The notes under the pieces are model-generated. The model searched no databases. It was not told the origin of the DNA and worked only from the letters and a program-made list of their open reading frames with translations. From assembly GCF_012184425.1 (NCBI RefSeq), contig NZ_VTOW01000002.1:558001-622000 (forward strand): a stretch of DNA of 64,000 nucleotides. Direction: 5' to 3'. This stretch comes from Candidatus Manganitrophus noduliformans (GTDB taxonomy: Bacteria > Nitrospirota > Nitrospiria > SBBL01 > Manganitrophaceae). Position 1 is the stretch's first letter. Each line of letters opens with the position of its first letter. The translations under genes and the position numbers were made by a program. Below, piece by piece: positions 41,103 through 53,025 of this stretch.

Positions 41103-42614
41103 TTAGGGATGGAGTTTTTCGATTTCCGCTTTTGCGATTTTATTAATTGGATCTCTTTTGAGGGCTTCTGAGAAGGAAGTCATCGCCTTCTGTGTCAACC
41201 CGGTCTTGCTGTAGATCAGACCTAACTCGACATGGAATTCCGTCCTGGTGGGATCCAAGGCGACCCCTTTTTTTAGAATTTCTGCTGCATCGCGCAGCTT
41301 GCCTGGAATGCGCGCCATTGCTTGACCGTATCGCAAGTAATAGACGGCTTTATCGATTCTTTCCGGCATCTTATTAATCGCTTCCTGGAAGAAGTAGCAG
41401 GCATCCCGAAGATCCCCTTTCTCGAGCGCGGCCTCTCCACGCGCAAAAAAATCGCGATGCGTCGGCTCCGCCTGTTTCTGATTTTGTTTTCCATTTGCCA
41501 GCTCGGAATCGTAGGCCTTCCTCTTCTTTTCTACCAAGAGCGTGTCGTAGGCCTGGGTGATCCGGACGAAGAGGCTTTCCAATTCTTTTTTTACCTGACC
41601 CATTTCGGCTTCAAAGTGACGATCCGGATGGTATTCCTTTGCCAGCCTAAAATAAGCCTTCTTAATCTCGTCTCGACCCGCCGAGGGGGTCACCTTTAAT
41701 ATTTCGTAATAATTCTGATTCTCCATCTGCAGGTAAGCTTCACGAATCTTTTGGACGGTCGCCTCTTTCTCCTCGTCGAAAAAAGCTTGCTTTAGAACTT
41801 CTTCTTCGGCGGCAGGAGGCGCCTCTTCCGTTTCTTTTTGATGATCTTGATGATGGTCCTGCCAATCGACTTTTTCGGCCCCTTCCGTTTTCTGGAAAGC
41901 CGGCGATAAAATCCCCGCCGTGATAAAAAAATAGAGCACCCGGGCGCAGTCCATGGATGACATCGTTGATTCGCAAAGAACGTCACGCAGAGTCCGCTCC
42001 CCGTTTACCAAACGGAGGAGGTCACGCTCTGCCGCGCTAAGGTTCACACTCTGAAACAGAGAGCGGGGATCGGTGGAGAGGTGTAGGACACTATTGAGTG
42101 GAGGAAGGTCGTGGATCAACCGGTTCCAGTCCTGGATCCGCTTGATCCCATCCAGGATAATATCCCCGGTGCTGATCTGAAGCGTGATCACCTCCTCCGA
42201 AGGGAGCGGTCCTTCTATAAATTCATAATCTCCTTCGACCCAGGTGAAAGGGCTCAAAACGATTTCTCTTACCTGGAAAACCACCCCTTCGAAGAGATCC
42301 TTCGGAGCGATAAAGCCCTGTTCAACCAAGATCGTCCCTTGCCGCTTCCCGGTCTTCTTCAAAAGATCGACGGAGATCTCGTACTGTTTAAAGTTGATCT
42401 TCCCGGTTTTCAGGAGCACCTCTCCCAGGCGGTCATCAGAGTAGAGTGAAGAGGCAAAAATAATGTCCCCCTCCTGGATGAAGATCGATTTATTCAAATC
42501 GTTTCGTTTGAGGGTAAGAACGCCGGTTTTAAGCTCGCTTCGAAGGAGCTGCAGGAGGACCGGCAACCGGGTGTCCCGGAGCCGGCCGGAAGGGAGGATA
42601 GGCGGTGCGGTCAT
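41103..42614 (-). CDS. DUF4388-DnaJ-TPR protein
   Basis: 503 residues from ATG 42614, just after the secF stop; the frame is open to 42668 inside secF. N-terminal DUF4388 (PATAN-like) domain: LPVLLQLLRSELKTGVLTL, IFIQEGDIIFASSLYSDDRLGEV split over residues about 15-110. A J-domain follows at about 310-380 (YYEILKVTPSAGRDEIKKAY, with HPD in EYHPDRHF), then tetratricopeptide repeats to the end (ARGEAALEKGDLRDACYFFQ). No membrane segment. It may link a chaperone to secretion or signalling; position after secDF suggests co-transcription. Confidence 0.82.
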   Translation of the reverse strand: MTAPPILPSGRLRDTRLPVLLQLLRSELKTGVLTLKRNDLNKSIFIQEGDIIFASSLYSDDRLGEVLLKTGKINFKQYEISVDLLKKTGKRQGTILVEQGFIAPKDLFEGVVFQVREIVLSPFTWVEGDYEFIEGPLPSEEVITLQISTGDIILDGIKRIQDWNRLIHDLPPLNSVLHLSTDPRSLFQSVNLSAAERDLLRLVNGERTLRDVLCESTMSSMDCARVLYFFITAGILSPAFQKTEGAEKVDWQDHHQDHQKETEEAPPAAEEEVLKQAFFDEEKEATVQKIREAYLQMENQNYYEILKVTPSAGRDEIKKAYFRLAKEYHPDRHFEAEMGQVKKELESLFVRITQAYDTLLVEKKRKAYDSELANGKQNQKQAEPTHRDFFARGEAALEKGDLRDACYFFQEAINKMPERIDKAVYYLRYGQAMARIPGKLRDAAEILKKGVALDPTRTEFHVELGLIYSKTGLTQKAMTSFSEALKRDPINKIAKAEIEKLHP

Positions 42615-42619
42615 TGTTC

Positions 42620-43543
42620 TCAGCTCTGTGAAGAAGCTCTTTTCAACACCCTGGCTCTCTTTTCCCACAAGAGAAGCAGCGGGCTGGCGATAAACCAGGA
42701 CGAGTAGGTCCCGATGACTAATCCAAACATCATTGCCAGGGCAAAATCATGGATGACCTCTCCGCCCAAGAAAAAGATGGCCAAGAGGACCAAAAAGGTG
42801 GTCACGCCGGTGATGAACGTCCGGGAGAGAACCTCATTAATAGAGCGGTTGATAATCTGATCGAAAGATTCCCTCTTCTGGAGCCTGAGATTTTCCCGAA
42901 TACGATCAAACACAACCACCTTATCATTTAAAGAATAACCGGCGATGGTCAGCAGCGCGGTGACGATCAACAGGGTGATCTCTTTATTTAAAACGAAGAA
43001 GATCCCGAGAACCGTCAGAACATCGTGAAAGGTGGCGAGGGTCGCTGTGACGCCGAATCGAAATTCAAAACGGAAAGCGATATAAATAATGATTCCGATC
43101 ATCGCGATCGCGATCGCCAACAACGCGTCCTTCTGAAGCTTTTGTCCGACGGTCGGTCCGATTTCGGTGCTGCTCTCCACCGTGAATTGATTCTCCGGAA
43201 ATTTTTTGTTCAGCGCCTCCTGGACCTGCTCCACCACATTTTTCTGGACGATATCCTGTTTCAGCCGGACCAGCAGCTTATTCTGCGCGACGACTTCCTG
43301 AAGTTCAGCCCCTTTCACGCCGGCTTCTTCCAGGGCCGCTCTTGCCTCTTCTATTTGTATCGGCTTCTCAGACCTGAGTTGGATGGCAGCCCCCCCGGCA
43401 AAGTCGATCCCCAGATTCGCTTTTCCCTGCGAGATGAAAACCAGAGACGCGATCCCAAAAGCAAGCATCAACGCCGAGAGGGCGAAGGAGAAATAGCGTT
43501 TTCCGACAAAGTCGATATTTGTTTTTTTAAATACTTGGAACAT
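42620..43543 (-). CDS. secF: Protein translocase subunit SecF
   Basis: 307 residues from ATG 43543, preceded by GAGGAGG. Six membrane segments and a periplasmic domain with LGIDFAGGAAIQLRSE. Typical motifs are EIGPTVGQKLQKDALLAIAI, TIAGYSLNDKVVVFDRIREN and INEVLSRTFITGVTTFLVLL. With SecD and YajC it uses the proton gradient to help secreted proteins across the membrane. Confidence 0.96.
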   Translation of the reverse strand: MFQVFKKTNIDFVGKRYFSFALSALMLAFGIASLVFISQGKANLGIDFAGGAAIQLRSEKPIQIEEARAALEEAGVKGAELQEVVAQNKLLVRLKQDIVQKNVVEQVQEALNKKFPENQFTVESSTEIGPTVGQKLQKDALLAIAIAMIGIIIYIAFRFEFRFGVTATLATFHDVLTVLGIFFVLNKEITLLIVTALLTIAGYSLNDKVVVFDRIRENLRLQKRESFDQIINRSINEVLSRTFITGVTTFLVLLAIFFLGGEVIHDFALAMMFGLVIGTYSSWFIASPLLLLWEKRARVLKRASSQS

Positions 43544-43589
43544 AGACCTCCTCGTGCGATACGTCCGCAGGAAAAGAATGCCGGACACA

Positions 43590-45224
43590 TCAGATGCTGA
43601 GCCGCTGCAGTTTCCACCGGCTATTGATAAAATCATAAACCACTTTGGTCCCGATCAATGCTGTAAAAAGATTGAACATCACGCCGAGGCTCAAGGTAAC
43701 GGCGAAACCCTTGATCGGGCCCGTCCCGAAGAGAAAGAGGACGAAGGACGTAATGAGGGTCGTCACGTTGGAATCGAAGATGGAAGAGAACGCCTTGGTA
43801 TAACCCGCGTCGACCGCCAGCCGGACCGGCTTTCCCGCCCGGAGTTCATCCCGAATCCGCTCGAAGATCAAGACATTCGCGTCGACCGACATCCCGATCG
43901 TCAAGATAATCCCGGCAATCCCCGGCAGGGTCAGGGTCGCATTGAGTGCGGCCATGGCCCCCAGCAACAAAACGATATTGAGGACCATCGTCAGGTCGGC
44001 CAACAAACCGGAGGCCCGGTAATAAACAACCATGAACGAGACGACCAGGAGGGTCCCGATCATCCCCGCCTTTAATCCATTCTCGACCGAATCTTGCCCC
44101 AGGGAGGGTCCCACGGTCACGTTCTGGATGATTTTTACCGGCGCCGGAAGCGCGCCGGCCCGGAGAACGATCGACAAGTCGTTCGCCTGATCCATCGTAA
44201 ACGTGCCGCTGATCTGAGCCCGACCGCCGGAGATCCGCTCTTGGATCACCGGAGCGGAGTAGACCGTGTTATCGAGAACGATCGCCAAGCGCCGGCGTCT
44301 GTTCTCTTCCGTCACCTTCTCAAAGAGTCTTGCGCCGACCGGATCAAACGTAAGGGCGACATACGGCGTATTGAAGTCTCCGATCGACACCCGAGCGTCA
44401 CTCAACAGATCACCCGACAGCGCGGCCTGGCGCTTGACCAAAAATGGCCGCTTCGTGACCTTGCCGGTCTCCTCGTTCACCATCCGCTCAAAGAGGATCT
44501 GATCGTCCGGAGGAATCTGGGCTTGATATTCCTGAACGAAAGCCGCTTCCTGGTCTGCCTCGATCTCAAGCGGGAACTGTCGCGCGATCGGGTTCTCATC
44601 GTCGACCAGCTTGAATTCGAGTTGGGCCGTCCGCCCGATCAATGCGATCGCCCGCTGCGGCTCTTTCACCCCCGGAAGCTGGACCAGAATCTCGTCAGCC
44701 CCTTGCTGCTGAATCAGCGGTTCGGTCACGCCGAATTGGTCGATTCGGTTTCGGATCGTCTCCAACGCCTGGGAGGTGGCCGACTCCAGAATTCGGTTGA
44801 CCTCCGACTCCCGAAGGGTGAGGACCATCTCCCCCGAGCCCGATTGCTTCGTCGCCAGGTTGGGATAGTCCTCATCGAGGATTTTAGAAATCGCCTCCTT
44901 ATTTTCCGGAGCAAAGGAGAGAAGGATATCCCTTCCTTCCCTTCGGATCGATTGAGCGGCCAGATTCTTCTCCTCCAACGATCTCTTGAGGCTCTCGGTG
45001 GTTCGCTCCACCGTGTTGTCGACCGCCTTTTCCCCTTCGACCTCCATCACCAAATGCATCCCCCCTTGGAGATCGAGCCCCAGGGTAATCCCCTTGTCCG
45101 GGAAAAACCGGCCCCACCAGGAGGGAAGCTTCGAGTAGAGCGGGGTCGACGGAAGGAAGAAAACGATCGAAACAAAGACCGTGAGCAGAATGAAAATCAA
45201 ACGTCCGCGAATTCCTTTCTTCAT
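43590..45224 (-). CDS. secD: Protein translocase subunit SecD
   Basis: 544 residues. An N-terminal membrane segment and GITLGLDLQGGMHLVMEV are followed by the large periplasmic P1 domain (VTEPLIQQQGADEILVQLPG) and a C-terminal set of five membrane helices with SLGQDSVENGLKAGMIG and LTIGMSVDANVLIFERIRDE. Its start overlaps the yajC stop as ATGA, indicating coupling. Confidence 0.97.
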   Translation of the reverse strand: MKKGIRGRLIFILLTVFVSIVFFLPSTPLYSKLPSWWGRFFPDKGITLGLDLQGGMHLVMEVEGEKAVDNTVERTTESLKRSLEEKNLAAQSIRREGRDILLSFAPENKEAISKILDEDYPNLATKQSGSGEMVLTLRESEVNRILESATSQALETIRNRIDQFGVTEPLIQQQGADEILVQLPGVKEPQRAIALIGRTAQLEFKLVDDENPIARQFPLEIEADQEAAFVQEYQAQIPPDDQILFERMVNEETGKVTKRPFLVKRQAALSGDLLSDARVSIGDFNTPYVALTFDPVGARLFEKVTEENRRRRLAIVLDNTVYSAPVIQERISGGRAQISGTFTMDQANDLSIVLRAGALPAPVKIIQNVTVGPSLGQDSVENGLKAGMIGTLLVVSFMVVYYRASGLLADLTMVLNIVLLLGAMAALNATLTLPGIAGIILTIGMSVDANVLIFERIRDELRAGKPVRLAVDAGYTKAFSSIFDSNVTTLITSFVLFLFGTGPIKGFAVTLSLGVMFNLFTALIGTKVVYDFINSRWKLQRLSI

Positions 45225-45571
45225 TTCGCCCGCTCCTCGGCCCCTCCGGCCTCCGCGGTTTGAACCTCTTCAATGTAATTTCGTCCCACTTTCACGCGAA
45301 CCCCCTCTGCAATCTGAATCGTCACGACATCCGGGGAAAGATTGGTCACCGTTCCGATGATCCCTCCCGTGGTCGTCACGCGGTCCCCTTTTTTGAGCGC
45401 CTCGATCATCGCCTTCCGTTTTTTCATCTTCTTTTGTTGAGGCATGACCAAAAGAAAATAAAAAATAACAAAGATTAAAATAAACGGGATAAAGGAGAGC
45501 ATCGGATTTCCGGGCGCCGCCGGCGCTCCTCCCGCCTGTGCCCATGCATTTGATTCAAACCATTCCAGCAA
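45221..45571 (-). CDS. yajC: Preprotein translocase accessory subunit YajC
   Basis: 116 residues with one membrane segment (MLSFIPFILIFVIFYFLLV) followed by MPQQKKMKKRKAMIEALKKG and DRVTTTGGIIGTVTNL, the YajC signature. It joins SecDF. Order tgt-yajC-secD-secF is the classical one. Confidence 0.96.
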   Translation of the reverse strand: MLEWFESNAWAQAGGAPAAPGNPMLSFIPFILIFVIFYFLLVMPQQKKMKKRKAMIEALKKGDRVTTTGGIIGTVTNLSPDVVTIQIAEGVRVKVGRNYIEEVQTAEAGGAEERAK

Positions 45572-45624
45572 CGCAACCTCCTAGTAGTATATCCGGAATT
45601 AAAAAAATGGGGGGGTGAAAACAC

Positions 45625-48485
<2,861 letters not shown>

Positions 48486-48641
48486 CGATTCTTCCCGGCA
48501 TGTATGAAGCCGCCGTGAACAGGCGGCCGACCTTTTATTCTCGGCGAGCGACCTTCACTTGAAGCGCTGAAGAAAAAAGGAAAAACAAGCTTTTGAGTAT
48601 AGCGGATCTGTTTGAAAAGTCAACTCTCCGGGTCGATTTCT

Positions 48642-50675
48642 TCAGGAAACGCTCTTGATGCCGAATAGAATTCGCCGCGCCTCCTCGAGCTGATGGTGAT
48701 CCCCGAGGAGGAGAAGTTTATCGCCGGCCCGGAGCTCCTCGCTCGGATCGGGATTGATGATCCGATCTCCATTCCGCTCGATCACGATAATACTCGCCCC
48801 CGTTCTGCTCCGGAGCTGGAGCTCGCTGATCAGTTTTCCGGAGGCCGAGGATCGCTCCAGGATCGAGAGGGTATCCAACTCTACCTCCTTCAAATTCGCC
48901 AGCAGCGGAAGAGACAAGCCCTCCGAAGGATGGGGCGGCAAGGGGGACCAGACCTCGTCCAGGGCGACTTGGGCCAGATTGTGGATTCGAGAGAGCTTCC
49001 GCCAAAGCAATGACGAGACCGCGGCGATCAAAATCAGAGAGACAAAGAGGACCGGCCAGGGAGGAAGGAAAGTGGCGCTGATCAGAAGGATCCAAAGCGC
49101 CAGGAAAACGGTTCCTCCAAACAGAATGGTATTAGCAATCGTGGTTCGGATCGCCGGAGCCCGGACCCCTGCGCCGCTGCGGCGGACGCTGATCTCGGCA
49201 AGAAGGAAACCCAACGATTGAAACTTTCGGAAGGTGGCGAGAAGCGGAACAAGGGTGATCAGAAGGGTGATCAACCAGACCAGCGCCTTGGCCCCTCCGA
49301 TCCACTCGGGGAGCCAGGGCGCTTCAATTCGTTTGGCCAGGTAGGCGGCCACCAAAAAGGCGCCGGTAATCAAGGCCATGTTCAAACCGATCTGCCAGGC
49401 CAGCCGCCGGGCGAGACGCTTCGCCTGGCTTCGTTCGGCGGTGTTTCCGAGCCGTTTGATCCAGTCGGCGTAGAGGCTCAAAGAGCCGACCAGCGTCCTG
49501 GGGGCGGTTCGATCGAACCAATTGACAAACCCGTCTGCGCTTCGGATGAAAAAAGGGGTCAGGAGTGTCGTCGCCGCGGAGACGGTCACCGCGATCGGAT
49601 AGAGAAATTGGCTGGTGACATTGAGCGTAATGCCGAGCGAGGCGATGATGAAAGAGAACTCCCCGATCTGCGCCAGGCCCATTCCGACCCGCATCGAGGT
49701 ACGAAGGTCATGCCCCGCGATGAGGGTTCCGACCGTACAGGTCACGATTTTCCCGGCCACCACGACAAGCGTAATGACGATAATCGGGGTCATATACTCC
49801 GCCAGGAGGGCCGGGTTGATCTGCATGCCGATCGCCACGAAGAAGACGGCGCTGAACATATCCCGCACCGGGGCGACCAGATGCTCGATCTTGCCGATCT
49901 CCCTCGCCTCCGCGATGATCGCGCCGATCATAAAAGCGCCGAGCGCGATGCTGTAGCCGAACTTCACCGCCAACAATGAGAATCCGAAGCAGAGCCCGAG
50001 AACGGTGACCAAGAGCATTTCATTGCTTCTGTATCGGGCGACGTACCGGAGGAGCCGCGGCACCGCCAGCAAACCGAAGACAAGCGCGACCACCAGAAAG
50101 ATCGCCAACTGCCCCGCCGTGAGCAACACCTCCGTCAACTGCAGTGAACCGGTCACGGCGACCGTTGAAAGCAGCGCGATGATCATGATCGCGAGGATAT
50201 CCTCGACGATCAGAATCCCGAAGATCATCTGGGCGAATTTCTCCTTGGTTTTCCCGAGCTCTTCAAGCGCCTTCAAAATAATGGTCGTGGAGGAGATCGA
50301 AAGGATCGCGCCGAGAAACAGGGAGTCCATCTTTCCCCAGCCGAAAAGCTGCCCCACCTCGTAGCCGAGCCAGACCATCACGAGGATCTCCAATATCGCG
50401 GCGCTCAGCGCCGCGCTCCCCACCTGTTTGAGTTTCCGAAGATTGAAGTCGAGTCCGAGGGCGAACATCAGAAAGATGACCCCTAACTGCGCGAGCGTCT
50501 CGATCGAGGCCTCATCGCTGATGAGCGGATAGGGAGGGGTATGCGGACTGATGATGAACCCGGCAAGGATATACCCGAGCACCACCGGAAGGCGGAACCG
50601 GTGGAAAAAAACCGTCACCAGACCCGACACGATCATGACAACGGCTAAATCTTGTAGAAGAATAATGTCCCGCAT
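48642..50675 (-). CDS. CPA2-family cation:proton antiporter (KefB/RosB-like)
   Basis: 677 residues. An antiporter domain of about 12 helices with PVVLGYILAGFIISPHTPPY, FLMFALGLDFNLRKL and VGMGLAQIGEFSFIIASLG is followed by two to three extra membrane helices and a C-terminal TrkA-C domain (SGKLISELQLRSRTGASIIV, DKLLLLGDHHQLEEARRIL). No TrkA-N/NAD domain is visible, unlike KefB. It probably exchanges K+ or Na+ for protons with ligand control through TrkA-C. Confidence 0.88.
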   Translation of the reverse strand: MRDIILLQDLAVVMIVSGLVTVFFHRFRLPVVLGYILAGFIISPHTPPYPLISDEASIETLAQLGVIFLMFALGLDFNLRKLKQVGSAALSAAILEILVMVWLGYEVGQLFGWGKMDSLFLGAILSISSTTIILKALEELGKTKEKFAQMIFGILIVEDILAIMIIALLSTVAVTGSLQLTEVLLTAGQLAIFLVVALVFGLLAVPRLLRYVARYRSNEMLLVTVLGLCFGFSLLAVKFGYSIALGAFMIGAIIAEAREIGKIEHLVAPVRDMFSAVFFVAIGMQINPALLAEYMTPIIVITLVVVAGKIVTCTVGTLIAGHDLRTSMRVGMGLAQIGEFSFIIASLGITLNVTSQFLYPIAVTVSAATTLLTPFFIRSADGFVNWFDRTAPRTLVGSLSLYADWIKRLGNTAERSQAKRLARRLAWQIGLNMALITGAFLVAAYLAKRIEAPWLPEWIGGAKALVWLITLLITLVPLLATFRKFQSLGFLLAEISVRRSGAGVRAPAIRTTIANTILFGGTVFLALWILLISATFLPPWPVLFVSLILIAAVSSLLWRKLSRIHNLAQVALDEVWSPLPPHPSEGLSLPLLANLKEVELDTLSILERSSASGKLISELQLRSRTGASIIVIERNGDRIINPDPSEELRAGDKLLLLGDHHQLEEARRILFGIKSVS

Positions 50676-50799
50676 GGCCCTCCGTCGAACAAAATAATAT
50701 TACATCCTAACAAGCTCGTCTTACTTTTTCAATCGATCAAGAAAAAAACATTTCATGTCGGCATATCTCGCCGCCGAGGAGGGTCGCCTATCTTTTCAC

Positions 50800-50827
50800 T
50801 TTACATTTTGATAGAATCGGCTATCAT
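50800..50827 (+). promoter_or_regulatory. Promoter upstream of the DUF3105 gene
   Basis: -35 TTTACA (50800-50805), 16-base spacer, -10 TATCAT (50822-50827). Predicted start near 50834 gives a short leader with the GAGGAGG ribosome site. Confidence 0.6.
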
Positions 50828-50861
50828 ACAAACCCAAATTAAACATGAGCATGAGGAGGAG

Positions 50862-51440
50862 ATGAGGATAATATCGATCGGAACGATCTTATTTGCTTTG
50901 ATCCTGTTTTTGAACGGACCGCTGCAGGCGGCCCCGAAAGCGCCTGCCAAGGGCGCGGAGAAAAAAACCGAGAAGGTCGAGGAGAAAGCGCCCGGGGTCT
51001 CGGTTCCCTCTCTCGGCAACGACCATATCCAATCGATCGATTCCCCCCATCCCCCTTATAATAGCAAGCCGCCGACCTCCGGACCGCATGTCCCCTTCGT
51101 CGCCAAATGGGGGATCTATCGGCAGCAGATTCCCAACGAACTGCAAGTACACAACCTGGAAGACGGCGGCGTCATGATTCAATACGACTGCAAAAATTGC
51201 GCGGAGATGATCCAGAAGCTCGAGAACCTCGGAAGAGAGTACCTCAAGATGTCGCAGATGACTCCGCAGAACGGCCGTTTTGGACATCTTATCGTCGCCC
51301 CCTACCCCGGCATGGAGACGCCGATCGCGCTGACGGCCTGGGGAAAAATCGACAGGCTGAATGAATTTGACGAAGCCAGAATCCGCCGCTTTATCGAGGC
51401 ATACGTCGGGATTGACCACCATCCGCGCCACACAGAATAA
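50862..51440 (+). CDS. DUF3105 family protein, exported
   Basis: 192 residues from ATG 50862. A signal peptide (MRIISIGTILFALILFLNG, cleavage near LQA) is followed by a Lys/Ala/Pro/Glu linker and the DUF3105 domain: YNSKPPTSGPHVP, ELQVHNLEDGGVMIQYDC, LIVAPYPGMETPIALTAWG and RIRRFIEAYVGIDHHP. His residues in GPH and VHNLEDGG suggest metal binding, but the function is unknown. The next gene, lnt, overlaps or directly follows. Confidence 0.85.
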   Translation: MRIISIGTILFALILFLNGPLQAAPKAPAKGAEKKTEKVEEKAPGVSVPSLGNDHIQSIDSPHPPYNSKPPTSGPHVPFVAKWGIYRQQIPNELQVHNLEDGGVMIQYDCKNCAEMIQKLENLGREYLKMSQMTPQNGRFGHLIVAPYPGMETPIALTAWGKIDRLNEFDEARIRRFIEAYVGIDHHPRHTE

Positions 51441-51480
51441 ACGCTCCACCGCTCCATCGCTCCCATCGAATCCGGCGCTT

Positions 51481-53025
51481 GTGAAGAGGCGACTTCTTCC
51501 CTTTGCGCTGGCATTTTTATCCGGTTTATTTCTCGCCCTCAGTTTTCCACGCTGGGAGCTCTTTCCGCTCGCCTGGGTCGCCTTCATCCCCCTTTTTTTC
51601 GCTGTCCGGAATGTCTCCGCGGCCCGATCGTTTCTGATCGGCTGGACGGCCGGATTGGTTTATTTTTCCGGCACCCTCTCCTGGGTCACGATCAGCATGA
51701 CCCGGTACGGGAAGATCCCCCAGCCGATCAGCTATCTGCTGATGTTGCTCTTGGTCGCCTATTGCGCGGTCTACGTCGGACTCTTTGCGGCGGGTAGCCG
51801 ATCTCTCTTTGAAAAAAAACGCGGGTGGGCGCTTCTGTTGATTCCGGTCCTCTGGGTCGCGCTGGAATATGCCCGCGGACACCTTCTCTCCGGTTTTCCC
51901 TGGGCCGCTCTCGCCTATTCGCAATATCGCTTTCTTCCGTTGATTCAGATTGCCGATCTCGCCAGCATCTATGGGATCGGATTTCTGATCGTGCTGGTCA
52001 ATGCCGGCCTCTTTGAAGTGATCCGGGGGGGATGGATCGAGCGTCGGATGGCATGGCGTCCACTGATTTTGACCGGAGGGCTTTTCCTCCTTAGCCTCGG
52101 ATACGGCCTCTATCGTCTCGATCAGCCGATGGGAGAAGAACGAAGCCTGACGGTGGCGGTGGTCCAGGGGAATATCGAGCAGGATCAAAAATGGGATGCG
52201 CGCCTGCGCGATGAGACGGTTCAAAAATACAAACGTCTCTCCCTCGATTCGGTTAAAAAAGAAGCCCCTCCGGAGTTGATCGTCTGGCCGGAATCGGCGG
52301 CCCCTTTCTTCTTTCAGACGGAAGCCGCCCTTCGGAACGAGCTGCTCGACTTCGCCCAAGAAGGGAAATTCTATCTTCTCTTCGGAAGCCCCGCGTTCGA
52401 GCCGGCCTCCTCGGGACAGATGGCGCTGTTGAACAGCGCCTATCTTCTCTCGCCGGCCGCCGAGGTAGTGGGGCGCTACGATAAGATCCACCTGGTCCCT
52501 TTCGGCGAATATGTCCCTCTCTCTTCCGTTCTCTTCTTTGTCAATAAATTGGTGGAGGGGATCGGAGAGTTCATACCCGGACGCGAAGCGACGGTGATGG
52601 AAGCGGCCGGGACACGAATCGGAACGGTGATCTGTTTTGAAGTGATCTTCCCCGAGGTGGTTCGGCGGTTCGCCCAAAACGGGGCGACGGTGATGACGAC
52701 GATTACGAACGACGCCTGGTTCGGCGATTCGGCGGCCCCCTATCAGCATTTCTCGATGGTGGTCTTTCGATCGATCGAAAATCGGGTTCCCTTCGCCCGC
52801 TCCGCAAATACCGGCATCTCCGGCTTTATCGACGCGCACGGGCGGATCATAAAGCAGAGCCCGCTCTTCACCGAAGCGGCGCTGACGCAATCGCTTCACC
52901 CCGGCACGCGGCGGACCCTCTACACCGCCTATGGAGACGTTTTCGCGATCGGTTGTGTTATAATCGCCCTGGGATTTGCATTGTTTTCCTATAGAGAGAA
53001 GAGGAGAAAAACCGATGCTGATTGA
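51481..53025 (+). CDS. lnt: Apolipoprotein N-acyltransferase
   Basis: 514 residues from GTG 51481. An N-terminal block of about six membrane helices precedes a nitrilase-type domain with the Glu-Lys-Cys triad: IVWPESAAPFF (Glu), GRYDKIHLVPFGEYVP (Lys) and TVICFEVIFPE (Cys), then NDAWFGDSAAPYQHF. It adds the third acyl chain to outer-membrane lipoproteins, fitting the lipoproteins encoded in this window. The frame is open from 51361, overlapping DUF3105; no start has a good ribosome site, so the exact start is uncertain. The end overlaps prfB by 11 bases. Confidence 0.92.
   Translation: MKRRLLPFALAFLSGLFLALSFPRWELFPLAWVAFIPLFFAVRNVSAARSFLIGWTAGLVYFSGTLSWVTISMTRYGKIPQPISYLLMLLLVAYCAVYVGLFAAGSRSLFEKKRGWALLLIPVLWVALEYARGHLLSGFPWAALAYSQYRFLPLIQIADLASIYGIGFLIVLVNAGLFEVIRGGWIERRMAWRPLILTGGLFLLSLGYGLYRLDQPMGEERSLTVAVVQGNIEQDQKWDARLRDETVQKYKRLSLDSVKKEAPPELIVWPESAAPFFFQTEAALRNELLDFAQEGKFYLLFGSPAFEPASSGQMALLNSAYLLSPAAEVVGRYDKIHLVPFGEYVPLSSVLFFVNKLVEGIGEFIPGREATVMEAAGTRIGTVICFEVIFPEVVRRFAQNGATVMTTITNDAWFGDSAAPYQHFSMVVFRSIENRVPFARSANTGISGFIDAHGRIIKQSPLFTEAALTQSLHPGTRRTLYTAYGDVFAIGCVIIALGFALFSYREKRRKTDAD

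Noticed and set aside
44094-45263. 389-codon plus-strand frame opposite secD
   Set aside because: Antisense shadow; no recognisable domain.
48486-48641. Possible regulatory hairpin (GCCGCC/GGCGGC) upstream of argS
   Set aside because: Short arms and no known leader-peptide or T-box features; nothing specific could be supported.
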